DNA from: Leeuwenhoekiella parthenopeia
Lineage (GTDB): Bacteria > Bacteroidota > Bacteroidia > Flavobacteriales > Flavobacteriaceae
Direction: 5' to 3'
NCBI RefSeq assembly: GCF_020782115.1
Contig: NZ_JAJGMW010000002.1
Span: 124,001-188,000, forward strand
DNA length: 64,000 bases
Below are positions 1 through 9,815 of the stretch, piece by piece. Positions within the stretch are counted from its first letter, which is position 1, and each line of letters opens with the position of its first letter. Below the pieces are notes generated by a model. The model ran no database searches. It saw only the letters and a program-made list of their open reading frames with translations, and had not been told where the DNA came from. The position numbers and the translations under genes are program-made.

Positions 1-333
1 GGTTTTTCGTGTCTTTTTATACGGAAGGTATAAGTCTTCTAAAACCGTAGCATCGGTGGTGTTTTCTATTTGTTTTTGAAGTTCGGGCGTTAATACCTCC
101 TGCTCTTCCAAAGCTTTTAAGATGGAAGTTTTCCGCTTTTCTAAAGCTTCAAACTGTTCTTTAAACTTGACGATTTCGCCCAACTGTACCTCATCCAGAT
201 TTCCCGTGCGCTCCTTCCGATAGCGCGAAATAAAAGGAATGGTAGCGCCTTCTTCCAGCAGTTGAAGGGTGTTTTTAATACCTGCTTCGGGTAAGTTGGT
301 TACAGATTTTAGGTAGGAGAGGATGGTGGGCAT
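1..333 (-). CDS. tex: Tex-family transcription accessory protein, N-terminal part (runs off the window)
   Basis: The first 111 codons of a minus-strand gene are present; the rest lies beyond the left edge. Residues about 30-44 contain the block ATIPFISRYRKERTG, a hallmark of the Tex N-terminal helical domain, followed by a helical stretch rich in Glu and Lys. Tex proteins are cytoplasmic, carry helix-hairpin-helix and C-terminal S1 RNA-binding domains, and are tied to transcription and nucleic-acid handling; those later domains cannot be seen here. The ATG at 333 is the first start and fits the family start MPTILSYL. It is transcribed in the same direction as metG and separated from it by a palindromic repeat. 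Confidence 0.88.
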   Translation of the reverse strand, partial: MPTILSYLKSVTNLPEAGIKNTLQLLEEGATIPFISRYRKERTGNLDEVQLGEIVKFKEQFEALEKRKTSILKALEEQEVLTPELQKQIENTTDATVLEDLYLPYKKTRKT

Positions 334-378
334 GTTGTGTGATATTATTTATTGGTGGCGCTCACTGTGGCGTAGAGG

Positions 379-433
379 ACCACCCCTCTTTCAGCAAAGC
401 TGAAATTTTCCCCTCCTTTTTAAGGAGGGGAGC
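379..433 (+). repeat. Palindromic repeat element, copy A (short form)
   Basis: The order is ACCACCCC, then a perfect hairpin TTTCAGC-AAA-GCTGAAA (389-405), then CCCCTCCTT-TTT-AAGGAGGGG (410-430), then AGC. The same module order recurs at 15413-15498 (inverted) and 15880-15946 with a different but equally perfect first hairpin. It fills most of the gap between tex and metG. The second hairpin is followed on the minus strand by only a short A/T stretch, so it might also act as a terminator for metG. Confidence 0.75.
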
Positions 434-442
434 ATTTTAAAT

Positions 443-2524
443 CTAACTAATCACCCCACCATTCTTAACCCCGGCAGTATCTGGGTTCATAAACACCAGT
501 TTACCCTGTGCGTCTTCGGTCATGAGGATCATACCCTGACTTTCTACGCCGCGTAAGGGACGAGGGGCAAGATTTACCAAAACGGTTACCTGTTTGCCAA
601 TAATATCTTCCGGCTTAAAGCTTTCGGCTATACCTGAAACTATAGTGCGTACATCAATACCGGTGTCAACTTTTAGAACCAATAATTTCTTGGTTTTTGG
701 CATTTTTTCGGCTTCTAAAATGGTACCTACACGCAGATCGAGCTTGGTAAAATCATCAAATTGAATGGTGTCTTTTTGCGGTGTTACTGCTGTATTTTCG
801 GCTTGATTGCTCATTTTGGTGGCTTCGAGTTTATCGAGTTGTTTTTGTATTTGTTCGTCTTCAATCTTGCTAAACAAGAGGGCGGCGGCATTAATGGTAT
901 GACCTACCGGAAGCAGGTCTATTTTTTCGCCAAGACACTTCCAGCTTAAAGGCTTTGGCAGACGCATCAACGGATTTTCACTTTCGATATTGAGCATATC
1001 TTTCAGCGTTTTTGCTGTATGAGGCAGGAAGGGTTCGCTTAAAACCGCCAGTGTCGCTGCGATTTGCAGGGCAACGTACATCACGGTCTGGGTGCGTTCC
1101 GCATCGGTTTTTACAGTTTTCCAGGGCTCTGCGTCAGCAAGGTATTTGTTTCCTAAACGGGCGACATTCATCAGTTCGTTTTGCGCTTCGCGGAAACGGT
1201 ACCGCTCTATCGAACTCGCAATAACCGCGGGATAAGCTTTCATTTCGGCCAGCGCCTGATCGTCTTCTTCGGTAAAGTTTGAAGCCTGTGGAATTTTCCC
1301 TTCGTAATATTTATTGGTCAATACCACCACGCGGTTGATGAAATTCCCAAAAATCGCCACGAGTTCGTTGTTGTTACGCGCCTGAAAGTCATTCCACGTA
1401 AAATCGTTGTCTTTGGTCTCGGGCGCATTTGCGGTGAGCGTATAGCGTAACACGTCTTGCTGTCCCGGGAAATCCTGAAGATACTCGTGCAGCCATACCG
1501 CCCAGTTTTTGGAGGTCGAAAGCTTATTGCCTTCCAGGTTTAAAAATTCGTTTGCAGGCACGTTATCGGGCAAAATGTAACTGCCTTCCGCCTTAAGCAT
1601 ACTTGGGAAAATGATGCAGTGAAAAACGATGTTGTCTTTCCCGATAAAGTGTACCAGTTTGGTGTCATCGGCTTTCCAGTAGTCTTCCCAGTTTTTGCCT
1701 TCGCGCGCGGCCCATTCTTTAGTTGATGAAATATAACCAATAGGTGCATCAAACCACACGTAAAGTACTTTGCCTTCTGCGCCTTCAACCGGTACGGGAA
1801 TTCCCCAATCCAGATCGCGGGTCACCGCACGTGGGCGTAGACCATCGTCGATCCACGATTTACATTGGCCGTAAACATTCGATTTCCAGTCTTTTTTATG
1901 GTCTTCAAGAATCCATTGCTTCAGAAAATCTTCATAGCGTTCCAAAGGTAAAAACCAGTGACGGGTTTCCTTTAAAACCGGCTTAGCGCCTGAAATAGTT
2001 GATTTGGGATTGATCAAATCGGTCGCGTTAAGCGACGAACCGCAATTTTCGCACTGATCGCCGTAGGCTTCCTCGTGGCCACATTTTGGGCAGGTGCCGG
2101 TCACAAACCGGTCTGCCAGATATTGATTGGCTTCCGGGTCGTAGAGTTGCTCGGTCACTTCTTCAATAAAGTCTCCTTTTTCATAAAGGGTCTTAAAAAA
2201 GTCTGAAGCCGTATCGTGATGTACCTGCGCTGAGGTACGGGAATAATTGTCAAACGAAATCCCAAATTCTTCAAAAGAATCTTTGATGATTTTATGGTAT
2301 TTATCTACCACTTCCTGCGGAGAAATTCCTTCTTTTTTTGCTTTGATGCTTATGGCCACCCCGTGCTCGTCGCTTCCGCAGATATAGGCGACATCTTTAT
2401 CAAGTCCACGCAAATAGCGTGCATAGATATCGGCGGGTACATAAACACCTGCCAAATGGCCTATATGTATAGGGCCGTTTGTGTAGGGCAAAGCAGCAGT
2501 GATGGTATATCTCTTAGGATCCAT
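443..2524 (-). CDS. metG: Methionyl-tRNA synthetase with C-terminal tRNA-binding domain
   Basis: Charges tRNA-Met with methionine in the cytoplasm. Class I signature HIGH is at residues 20-23 and a KMSKS variant, KLSTS, at 334-338. Four zinc-knuckle cysteines are at 145, 148, 158 and 161. The last about 100 residues (from DLRVGTIL) form the OB-fold EMAP/Trbp111-like tRNA-binding domain that occurs in MetRS of this length (693 residues). An in-frame ATG 11 codons upstream (2557) exists, but the promoter box TATCTTTG (2553-2546) lies between the two ATGs, so 2524 is the start the transcript can use. Confidence 0.96.
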   Translation of the reverse strand: MDPKRYTITAALPYTNGPIHIGHLAGVYVPADIYARYLRGLDKDVAYICGSDEHGVAISIKAKKEGISPQEVVDKYHKIIKDSFEEFGISFDNYSRTSAQVHHDTASDFFKTLYEKGDFIEEVTEQLYDPEANQYLADRFVTGTCPKCGHEEAYGDQCENCGSSLNATDLINPKSTISGAKPVLKETRHWFLPLERYEDFLKQWILEDHKKDWKSNVYGQCKSWIDDGLRPRAVTRDLDWGIPVPVEGAEGKVLYVWFDAPIGYISSTKEWAAREGKNWEDYWKADDTKLVHFIGKDNIVFHCIIFPSMLKAEGSYILPDNVPANEFLNLEGNKLSTSKNWAVWLHEYLQDFPGQQDVLRYTLTANAPETKDNDFTWNDFQARNNNELVAIFGNFINRVVVLTNKYYEGKIPQASNFTEEDDQALAEMKAYPAVIASSIERYRFREAQNELMNVARLGNKYLADAEPWKTVKTDAERTQTVMYVALQIAATLAVLSEPFLPHTAKTLKDMLNIESENPLMRLPKPLSWKCLGEKIDLLPVGHTINAAALLFSKIEDEQIQKQLDKLEATKMSNQAENTAVTPQKDTIQFDDFTKLDLRVGTILEAEKMPKTKKLLVLKVDTGIDVRTIVSGIAESFKPEDIIGKQVTVLVNLAPRPLRGVESQGMILMTEDAQGKLVFMNPDTAGVKNGGVIS

Positions 2525-2545
2525 AAGGTTCAAAATTTTGTGCGG

Positions 2546-2553
2546 CAAAGATA
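2546..2553 (-). promoter_or_regulatory. Promoter -7 box of metG
   Basis: TATCTTTG on the minus strand matches the Bacteroidota TAnnTTTG box and lies 22 bases before the chosen ATG. It rules out the longer metG start. Confidence 0.7.
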
Positions 2554-2630
2554 CCATTATGCGATTAAACCTACTAACCGCTACAGCTACAAATACAAAG
2601 TGCGTATATTAGTGTTTTGACGGGAATCTT

Positions 2631-2638
2631 TATTTTTG
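2631..2638 (+). promoter_or_regulatory. Promoter -7 box of the peptidase S66 gene
   Basis: TATTTTTG matches TAnnTTTG and lies 21 bases before ATG 2660. The upstream in-frame ATG at 2636 overlaps the box and so is unlikely to be used. Confidence 0.65.
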
Positions 2639-2659
2639 ATTCTATTAAAACTGAAATGT

Positions 2660-3568
2660 ATGTTGACCCCACCCTTTTTAAAAGCCGGAGATAAAGTAGG
2701 TATTGTGTGTACCGCCCGTAAAATTGATCGTGACGAACTCGAAGATGGTATTGCAATGCTTAAAAGTTGTGGTTTGGTCCCGGTTTTGGGTAAGACTATT
2801 GGAGCGAAAGATGATCAGTTTGGGGGTGATGATGCCTTGCGTGCCCAGGACTTGCAAAATATGCTTGATGATGAAGAAATACGCGCAGTGTGGTGTGCAC
2901 GGGGCGGTTATGGTACGGTACGTATCATAGATGCCATCAACTTCTATAAATTTGTTAAATACCCGAAGTGGATTATTGGGTATAGCGATATAACGGTGTT
3001 GCATTCTCAGATTCATAAATTGGGTTTTGAGACCATTCACGCGGTGATGCCGGTAGGAATCGCAAAGAATACCGCTTTGTCGAAACAAACGCTTGAGAAT
3101 GCCTGGTTTGGTAAGCCCTTGCACTATCACATCCCGGCATCGCCGCTTAACCGTCTTGGGCAGGGAAGGGGTGAACTGGTAGGTGGAAATATATCTATTT
3201 TGTACTCCCTTTGCGGAAGCGCGAGTTCTATAGATACCGATAATAAGATCCTCTTTTTAGAAGATCTTGACGAATACCTCTACCACGTTGACCGTATGAT
3301 GGTAAACCTGAAGCGTAACGGGATGCTGCGCAATCTTAGAGGACTTATCGTGGGCGGACTCACCAAAATGCATGACAACTCAATTCCTTTCGGAAAGACT
3401 GCACAGGAAATCGTACTGGATGCAGTGGCCGAATACGAATATCCGGTGTGTTTTGATTTTCCGGCGGGTCATCTGGACGATAACCGGGCCCTGATTTTTG
3501 GGCGCGACACTTCTTTTGAAGTCAATGAGCGTGGCGCTAAAATCTATTTTGAAGAGGCCGAAAGCTAG
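2660..3568 (+). CDS. LD-carboxypeptidase, peptidase family S66 (LdcA-like)
   Basis: Family S66 enzymes cut the L,D-bond between meso-diaminopimelate and D-Ala of murein tetrapeptides in the cytoplasm during cell-wall recycling; some relatives hydrolyse microcin C. Visible motifs are CARGGYGTVR (about 79-88), GYSDIT with the likely nucleophile Ser109, a later FLEDLDE segment that should supply the catalytic Glu, and PAGHLDDN with the likely catalytic His. The 302-residue length is normal. Start 2660 gives MLTPPFLKAGD, the usual family start, and is supported by the promoter position. The next gene begins 12 bases after the stop, so they probably form an operon. Confidence 0.92.
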   Translation: MLTPPFLKAGDKVGIVCTARKIDRDELEDGIAMLKSCGLVPVLGKTIGAKDDQFGGDDALRAQDLQNMLDDEEIRAVWCARGGYGTVRIIDAINFYKFVKYPKWIIGYSDITVLHSQIHKLGFETIHAVMPVGIAKNTALSKQTLENAWFGKPLHYHIPASPLNRLGQGRGELVGGNISILYSLCGSASSIDTDNKILFLEDLDEYLYHVDRMMVNLKRNGMLRNLRGLIVGGLTKMHDNSIPFGKTAQEIVLDAVAEYEYPVCFDFPAGHLDDNRALIFGRDTSFEVNERGAKIYFEEAES

Positions 3569-3580
3569 ACACGGTAAGCT

Positions 3581-3937
3581 ATGAACCATAACGAGTTGGG
3601 CATTTGGGGAGAGCAGTATGCGGCAGATTATTTGTTGCGAAATGGCTACGAAATCCTCGAGCGCAACTGGTTTTTTAATAAAGCCGAAATAGACATCATC
3701 GCCAGGCACAGAGAACAGCTCGTTATCGTTGAGGTCAAAACCCGTAACTCAGATTTTTTCGGCGACCCGCAGGAATTTGTAAAGCCTTCTAAAAGAAAAC
3801 TACTGGTCAAAGCCGCAAACGAGTACATCATCTCAAACGATCTGGATATCGAAACCCGTTTTGATATCATCGCCATTTTAAAAAACGCCAGGCAGGAAGA
3901 ACTGGAGCATTTTGAGAATGCGTTTTATCATTTTTAA
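3581..3937 (+). CDS. YraN family protein (UPF0102, endonuclease-like fold)
   Basis: A 118-residue protein of the UPF0102/YraN family, which adopts a restriction-endonuclease-like fold. Visible features are GIWGEQYAADYL near residue 7, NWFFNKAEIDIIA with the acidic active-site pattern, and VEVKTRNSDFFGDP with the E-x-K element. In vivo function is not established; a Holliday-junction or nuclease role has been suggested for the family. It follows the S66 peptidase by 12 bases and is probably co-transcribed with it. Confidence 0.9.
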   Translation: MNHNELGIWGEQYAADYLLRNGYEILERNWFFNKAEIDIIARHREQLVIVEVKTRNSDFFGDPQEFVKPSKRKLLVKAANEYIISNDLDIETRFDIIAILKNARQEELEHFENAFYHF

Positions 3938-4044
3938 GGGAATGAACACACAACCTGTCTTATCTTAGATGAAGAGACTTCGTTATATTTTGTAACAGAA
4001 TTAGGGTTACTTGCCGATTTTTTCTTGAAAAACTTTTAAAATAA

Positions 4045-7000
4045 TTACTTTTCAACAGCCTCAACTTTCTTCGGCATCAAAGGCTTCAACAACTCTACAG
4101 CTTTGTTCACTGAGGAAATACCGGGAGCGGTAAGCAGTAATCGTAATCCTTTTGAAGTTTTCTTTTCTTTAAGCGTAACGCGGTTTGCGTGGGTTTGCAC
4201 AAACTGAAGCATTCTTGAGAACGCAGTGCTCTGGTAGAATTTAGATTGCTGGTCTGCAATAAAGAAGCCGATAAGCTTTTTGTTTTTCATCACCACTTTT
4301 TCGAGTCCGTAATGGGTGGCAACCCACTTGATGCGTACCGAATTCAGTAAATCTTCGGCTTGTGAGGGTAATTCACCAAAACGGTCAATCAGGCGGGCTT
4401 CAAAAGCTGCAAGTTCTTCTTCGGTCTTGAGACTGTTGAGTTCGGTATACAGATTTAAACGCTCGGTGATGTTATTGATATAATCATCGGGGAAAAGCAA
4501 TGAGAAGTCGGAATCAATCACGGTATCCTTGACGTATTCTTTATTTTCATCATCCGCATTTTGATCGGCATACAGATCGGCGAACTCGTTTTCTTTAAGC
4601 TCTTCAATGGTCTCGTTGAGGATTTTTTGATAGGTATCAAAGCCTATTTCATTGATAAAGCCGCTTTGCTCACCACCTAATAAATCTCCGGCGCCACGAA
4701 TCTCCAGATCTTTCATAGCAATATTAAAACCGCTGCCCAGACTTGAGAATTGCTCTAAAGCCGTCATGCGTTTACGCGCATCTTCGGTCATTGCCGAAAG
4801 TGGCGGAGTAATAAAATAGCAGAAGGCTTTCTTGTTGCTTCGGCCCACACGACCCCGCATTTGGTGCAGGTCTGAAAGCCCGAAATTATTAGCGTTATTG
4901 ATGAAAATCGTATTGGCATTCGGCACATCAAGACCACTTTCCACAATCGTGGTAGAGACCAAAACGTCAAACTCCCCGTCCATAAATTTCAGCATCAGCT
5001 CTTCCAGCTTTTTGCCGTCCATCTGGCCATGGCCAATTCCTACCTTGGCATCCGGAACCAGACGCTGTATCATTCCCGCAACTTCCTTGATGTTTTGCAG
5101 GCGGTTGTGAATGAAAAAAACCTGTCCGCCGCGTTGTATTTCATAAGAAATCGCATCGCGTATCACTTCCTCAGAAAGGCGAACGATATGCGTCTCAATG
5201 GGATAACGGTTGGGCGGTGGCGTGGTAATCGTGCTCAAATCGCGCGCGGCCATCAGGCTAAATTGCAGGGTGCGCGGTATAGGTGTGGCTGTAAGCGTGA
5301 GCGTATCTACATTCTCTTTGATGGTCTTAAGCTTGTCTTTTACGGCTACGCCAAACTTTTGTTCCTCATCAACAATGAGCAATCCCAAATCTTTAAACTT
5401 CACGTTTTTACTGGTGAGCTGGTGGGTGCCAATGATGATGTCTACTCTTCCGTTAGCGAGTCGCTCCAGGGTTTCCCGTTTTTCTTTCGCTGTGCGAAAG
5501 CGGTTGAGATAATCTACCGTAACGGGTAAATCTTTAAGCCGCTCGCTAAAGGTTTTATGATGCTGAAAGGCCAAAATCGTCGTGGGAACCAAAACCGCAA
5601 CCTGTTTGCCGTTATCTACCGCTTTAAATGCGGCGCGTATGGCAACCTCGGTTTTACCGAAGCCCACATCGCCACAAACCAGGCGATCCATGGGGCGGGT
5701 ACTTTCCATATCTGCTTTTACAGCTTCGGTGGCCGTGCTTTGATCGGGCGTGTCTTCGTAGATAAAACTGGCTTCGAGTTCGTTTTGCAAATAGGTGTCG
5801 GGCCCAAAAGCAAAACCTTTTTCAAGCCTGCGTTTTGCATACAGTTTTATGAGGTTAAAAGCGATCTCCTTGACCTTGGTTTTGGTCTTTTGCTTCAGTT
5901 TTTTCCAGGCGGCGCTGCCCAACTTGTAAATCTGGGGCGGTTTGCCGTCTTTACCGTTGTATTTAGTGACTTTGTGCAGCGAGTGAATGCTGAGGTAGAG
6001 CACATCGCGCTCGCCGTAAATCAGTTTGATGGCTTCCTGACGCTTTCCTTCAACTTCAATTTTCTGGAGTCCGCCAAATTTCCCGATCCCGTGATCAATA
6101 TGCGTTACGTAATCGCCTATCTGGAGGCTGGTCAGCTCTTTTAAAGTAATCGCCTGCTTTTTGGCGTAGCCGTCTTTCAGCTTAAACTTGTGATAGCGTT
6201 CAAAAATCTGATGATCGGTATAGCAAACAATCTTTAAATCTTCATCAATAAATCCGCGGTACAGCGACATAATGATGGTTTCGTACTGTTTGACGTTGAG
6301 ATCTGCATCGTCAAAAATATCCTGAAAACGTTTGGCCTGTTGTTCGCTGGCGCAGCAAATATAGTTGGTGTAACCAGCCTCGTAATTTTCATTCAGGTTT
6401 TCAATAAGCAGGTTGAATTGCTTATTAAAAGCCGGTTGTGGCTGCTGATTGAAGGTAATCGTAACGCCTGACGACTCGCTTGCGTTGGTGTCGTTGACGC
6501 GCACCAGCTGAAAATCGAGCAGTTGCTTACGTATTAGTGCCGAATCGCAAAAAAGTTCGCCCGGATCGGTGCGTTTGATTTCGCTGTCCAGCTTGTTATA
6601 AGCTTCCTGGGCTTTTTCAAAATTGGTATCGATACGTGCCGAAAGTTGCTCCAGATCCTGTGCAAAAACCACCGTGTCTGCCGAAATGTATTTAAAGAAA
6701 CTCTCGCGTTTTTCCTGAAGCATTTTATGCTCCACATTGGGCATCAGGCTTATTTTGTTCACTTTGTTGACCGAAAGCTGCGTCTCCACATCAAAGGTGC
6801 GGATGCTGTCTACCTCGTCTCCAAAAAACTCAATGCGATACGGCTCGTCGTGCGAGAACGAGAACACATCTATGATTCCCCCGCGTACCGAAAATTCTCC
6901 CGGTTCGGTCACAAAATCCACACGCTTGAACTTGTATTCAAAAAGCATTTCGTTTACAAAATCGAGCGAAAGCTTATCACTCAGTTTTACCTTAAGCGTG

Positions 7001-7422
7001 CTTTTGTCGAGTTCCTTGCGGGTAACGACTTTTTCAAAAAGCGCATCAGGGTAGGTGACAATGAGTGCCGGTTTTTTGCGGCTGTTGATGCGGTTGAGCA
7101 CTTCGGCGCGCAACAATACATTGGCATTATCTGTTTCTTCAATTTGATAGGGTCTGCGGTAGCTTCCGGGATAGAAGAGTACATTGCTTTCCTTGACCAG
7201 TTGTTCCAGATCATTCAACACGTATGCCGCCTCTTCCTTGTCATTTAAAATGACCAGAAAAGGTTTTGTGGCTTCCTTAAAACTTTCGGCAATAACCAGA
7301 GAAAGCGAAGAGCCAATAAGGCCATTCAGGTTGATGCGGTTTTGAGAACCGGCAATAGCATTTTGCAGATTCTGCAGTTGCAGAGCCTGTGAAATGGGCT
7401 TTGTAATTTTTGAACTACTCAA
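4045..7422 (-). CDS. mfd: Transcription-repair coupling factor
   Basis: Mfd removes RNA polymerase stalled at DNA lesions and recruits UvrA. The 1125-residue protein has the expected order: UvrB-like N-terminal homology module, RNA-polymerase interacting region (around ITLKELTSLQIGDYV), a RecG-like translocase with Walker A GDVGFGKTE, DEEQ box (VDEEQKFGV), TATPIPRT, and motif VI QMRGRVGRS, then a C-terminal TRCF domain (LYTELNSLKTEEEL). The start MSSSKITKPIS is the only ATG near the end of the homology. The promoter box at 7508-7501 gives a leader of roughly 70 bases holding two small hairpins (7438-7453 and the palindrome CTGCAATTGCAG at 7469-7480). Confidence 0.96.
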   Translation of the reverse strand: MSSSKITKPISQALQLQNLQNAIAGSQNRINLNGLIGSSLSLVIAESFKEATKPFLVILNDKEEAAYVLNDLEQLVKESNVLFYPGSYRRPYQIEETDNANVLLRAEVLNRINSRKKPALIVTYPDALFEKVVTRKELDKSTLKVKLSDKLSLDFVNEMLFEYKFKRVDFVTEPGEFSVRGGIIDVFSFSHDEPYRIEFFGDEVDSIRTFDVETQLSVNKVNKISLMPNVEHKMLQEKRESFFKYISADTVVFAQDLEQLSARIDTNFEKAQEAYNKLDSEIKRTDPGELFCDSALIRKQLLDFQLVRVNDTNASESSGVTITFNQQPQPAFNKQFNLLIENLNENYEAGYTNYICCASEQQAKRFQDIFDDADLNVKQYETIIMSLYRGFIDEDLKIVCYTDHQIFERYHKFKLKDGYAKKQAITLKELTSLQIGDYVTHIDHGIGKFGGLQKIEVEGKRQEAIKLIYGERDVLYLSIHSLHKVTKYNGKDGKPPQIYKLGSAAWKKLKQKTKTKVKEIAFNLIKLYAKRRLEKGFAFGPDTYLQNELEASFIYEDTPDQSTATEAVKADMESTRPMDRLVCGDVGFGKTEVAIRAAFKAVDNGKQVAVLVPTTILAFQHHKTFSERLKDLPVTVDYLNRFRTAKEKRETLERLANGRVDIIIGTHQLTSKNVKFKDLGLLIVDEEQKFGVAVKDKLKTIKENVDTLTLTATPIPRTLQFSLMAARDLSTITTPPPNRYPIETHIVRLSEEVIRDAISYEIQRGGQVFFIHNRLQNIKEVAGMIQRLVPDAKVGIGHGQMDGKKLEELMLKFMDGEFDVLVSTTIVESGLDVPNANTIFINNANNFGLSDLHQMRGRVGRSNKKAFCYFITPPLSAMTEDARKRMTALEQFSSLGSGFNIAMKDLEIRGAGDLLGGEQSGFINEIGFDTYQKILNETIEELKENEFADLYADQNADDENKEYVKDTVIDSDFSLLFPDDYINNITERLNLYTELNSLKTEEELAAFEARLIDRFGELPSQAEDLLNSVRIKWVATHYGLEKVVMKNKKLIGFFIADQQSKFYQSTAFSRMLQFVQTHANRVTLKEKKTSKGLRLLLTAPGISSVNKAVELLKPLMPKKVEAVEK

Positions 7423-7500
7423 TCGTATCGATTAAAGCGGGATCTAAGTCCCGTTAGTATCAGTTAATCTGCAATTGCAGAACGAAGCATTTTCGGAGCG

Positions 7501-7508
7501 CAAAGATA
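7501..7508 (-). promoter_or_regulatory. Promoter -7 box of mfd
   Basis: TATCTTTG on the minus strand, about 80 bases before the mfd ATG. Confidence 0.65.
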
Positions 7509-7584
7509 AGGGCTTAAGGCTTTCTTTCACAATGGCGGTAAGTGATTTATCATTTCTGTAACACAAGACGGGCAAAGGCTTTCC

Positions 7585-7592
7585 TATTTTTG
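7585..7592 (+). promoter_or_regulatory. Promoter -7 box of the SDR/oxidoreductase pair
   Basis: TATTTTTG, 49 bases before the SDR start codon. It probably drives both the SDR and the following disulfide oxidoreductase gene. Confidence 0.6.
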
Positions 7593-7641
7593 AGAAAAGC
7601 CGAAACAGGCCACCTTCATTAATTTTCCACTAAAAACTACT

Positions 7642-8424
7642 ATGGATTTACAACTCAACTTAAAACGAGCCTTTATTTCGGGCTCTACTAAAGGAATAGG
7701 ACGCGCGATTGCTAAAACCCTGGCGGAAGAAGGAGCAGAGGTTATCATCAACGGCAGATCTCAGGATTCTATTGATGAAGCGATCAAAACTATTAAGGCT
7801 GAAGTGCCACAGGCTAAAATTACCGGAATCCCTTGCGATTTCGCCAAGCCTGAAGAGATAGATGCGTTACTAAAGGAATTGGGAAACGTTGATATTCTCG
7901 TAAATAACGTAGGCGTTTTTGAACCGAAGGATTTCTTGGAAATTCCTGACGAGGATTGGCAGCGTTTTTACGATATCAATGTGATGAGCGGCGTGCGGTT
8001 GTCACGGGCGTTGCTTCCTGCAATGCTGGAACAAAACTGGGGGCGTATCATTTTTATTTCGAGCGAAAGCGGATTGAATATTCCGGTAGAAATGGTGCAC
8101 TACGGGATGACCAAAACCGCGCAACTGGCTATTTCGCGAGGAATCTCCGAGACTACAAAAGGAACCAGCGTTACCGTAAACAGTGTGTTGCCCGGTCCTA
8201 CCTTGTCTGAAGGAGTGCGCGAATTTGCAAACATTGGGGAAGACGCCTCCCGCGAAGAAGTGGAAAAAGAATTTTTTACCACAGAGCGACCTACTTCACT
8301 CATTCAGCGTTTTGCAGAACCTCAGGAAGTGGCCAATATGGTTGCTTATGTGGCGAGTCCTAAATCTGCCGCAACTAACGGCGCCAGCCTGCGTGTAGAC
8401 GGCGGTTGTGTAAAAATCATCTAG
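7642..8424 (+). CDS. Short-chain dehydrogenase/reductase (SDR)
   Basis: A 260-residue classical SDR, a cytoplasmic NAD(P)-dependent oxidoreductase. The Rossmann motif SGSTKGIG is at 13-20, the NNVG motif at 88-91, and the catalytic triad is Ser140/141, Tyr154 and Lys158 (YGMTK). An Arg (NGRS, about 39) at the end of beta-2 hints at NADP preference. The C-terminus (TNGASLRVDGG) is the usual SDR ending. Substrate cannot be told from sequence. The next gene starts 5 bases after the stop, so the two are an operon. Confidence 0.92.
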   Translation: MDLQLNLKRAFISGSTKGIGRAIAKTLAEEGAEVIINGRSQDSIDEAIKTIKAEVPQAKITGIPCDFAKPEEIDALLKELGNVDILVNNVGVFEPKDFLEIPDEDWQRFYDINVMSGVRLSRALLPAMLEQNWGRIIFISSESGLNIPVEMVHYGMTKTAQLAISRGISETTKGTSVTVNSVLPGPTLSEGVREFANIGEDASREEVEKEFFTTERPTSLIQRFAEPQEVANMVAYVASPKSAATNGASLRVDGGCVKII

Positions 8425-8429
8425 AAATT

Positions 8430-9785
8430 ATGGGAATTGAACATTACGATCTTTTTATAATAGGAACCGGTAATGCCGGAAAGCACGTGGCTTACGATGC
8501 GGTTGATGCGGGTTTACGGGTTGCCATTGCAGACAATCGCGAGTACGGCGGTACCTGCGCAAACCGCGGTTGTGACCCCAAAAAAGTTCTGGTGGGGATC
8601 ACAGAAGTCTTAGAACGCAGCATCGACATGCAGGGTAAGGGCGTTTGTGATTTGCCCAGGATAGACTGGAAAGATCTTATGGCCTTTAAAAAAACCTTTA
8701 CAGAAGCCGTTCCTTTTACTACCGAGCGAAAACTGGAAGATTTAGGCATCAAACTGTATCATCAATCGCCTAAGTTTTTGGGCGAAAACACCTTGTCTGT
8801 AGAAGGAAAAACGGTAACGGCAGACAAGATCGTTATCGCTACCGGAAACATTCCGCTTGAACTGAAAATTCCCGGGAGAGAGCATTTGCTCATCAGCGAT
8901 GATTTTCTGGAGCTTGAAGAACTGCCGGAAAGTATGATTTTTATCGGCGCCGGCTACATTGGGATGGAGTTTGCCCACATCGCTGCCCGGTGTGGGGTAG
9001 ACGTAACTTTAGTAGATGTAAACGAACGCATTTTATCCAATTTTGATGAAGGGCTCGCGCTGTATCTTCAGGAAAATTCGGAGCAGCTGGGCATCAAATT
9101 TATTTTCAATGCACGAGCCGTGGGGGTTGAAAAGCTTCGCAAAAATCACCGTGTTACCCTTGAGGTTGATGGCAAAGAACAGGAGATCAAGGCCGAGTTG
9201 GTATTCAATACAGCCGGAAGGGTACCTGCTGTGGCTGATCTGGATTTGGAGAAAGGCAACGTGTCTTACACGCCTAAAGGAGTTACGGTAAATGAATATA
9301 CCCAAAGCACTACCAACCCCAATGTTTATGCCTGCGGGGATGTGGCCAATACAGGAGAATTACCGCTTACACCCATCGCTCATCAGGAGGCGCGCATTAC
9401 AGCTAAAAATATTCTGAAAGGCGAGAATTATATGAAACTCGACGTGCCACCTACGCCATCCGTGGTCTTTACCCAGCCTCAATTGGCTATGGTTGGTATG
9501 AATGAAAAGCAGGCCCGCGAAGCAGGTTATGATTTTGTGGTAAATGAGCAAAATGTACCGGACTGGTATAACTCCAAGCGGATGAATCAAAACTGTTATG
9601 CCTATAAAACGCTGGTTGATAAAGAAACGGGTTACATCTTAGGAGCGCATCTCCTCAGTTGGGACGCGGCAGAAACCATCAATATGTTTGTAATGGCGAT
9701 GTGCGGAAGGCTCGATGTGAACACCTTGAAAGGGATGGTGTTTACCTATCCGAGTTGGGCAAGTGACATCAAGTCAATGATATAA
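8430..9785 (+). CDS. FAD-dependent pyridine nucleotide-disulfide oxidoreductase (class I, glutathione/mercuric reductase type)
   Basis: A 451-residue flavoprotein. The FAD-binding GTGNAG motif is at about 12-17, the redox-active pair is GGTCANRGC (Cys43 and Cys48), a second Rossmann motif GAGYIGME binds NAD(P)H, and YACGDV binds FAD. The usual C-terminal HPTxxE element, which supplies the catalytic His-Glu pair in dihydrolipoamide dehydrogenase and glutathione reductase, is replaced by YPSWASD, so thiol chemistry may differ. The start at 8430 gives MGIEHYDLFIIG; an in-frame ATG at 8406 would overlap the SDR gene and add eight non-homologous residues. Substrate unknown. Confidence 0.9.
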   Translation: MGIEHYDLFIIGTGNAGKHVAYDAVDAGLRVAIADNREYGGTCANRGCDPKKVLVGITEVLERSIDMQGKGVCDLPRIDWKDLMAFKKTFTEAVPFTTERKLEDLGIKLYHQSPKFLGENTLSVEGKTVTADKIVIATGNIPLELKIPGREHLLISDDFLELEELPESMIFIGAGYIGMEFAHIAARCGVDVTLVDVNERILSNFDEGLALYLQENSEQLGIKFIFNARAVGVEKLRKNHRVTLEVDGKEQEIKAELVFNTAGRVPAVADLDLEKGNVSYTPKGVTVNEYTQSTTNPNVYACGDVANTGELPLTPIAHQEARITAKNILKGENYMKLDVPPTPSVVFTQPQLAMVGMNEKQAREAGYDFVVNEQNVPDWYNSKRMNQNCYAYKTLVDKETGYILGAHLLSWDAAETINMFVMAMCGRLDVNTLKGMVFTYPSWASDIKSMI

Positions 9786-9815
9786 AGGATAATTTTTAGT
9801 TTATATTGTATTTGA

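Noticed and set aside
5557-7248. Long plus-strand frames opposite mfd
   Set aside because: Shadows of a strongly conserved gene on the other strand; composition and content follow mfd codon positions.
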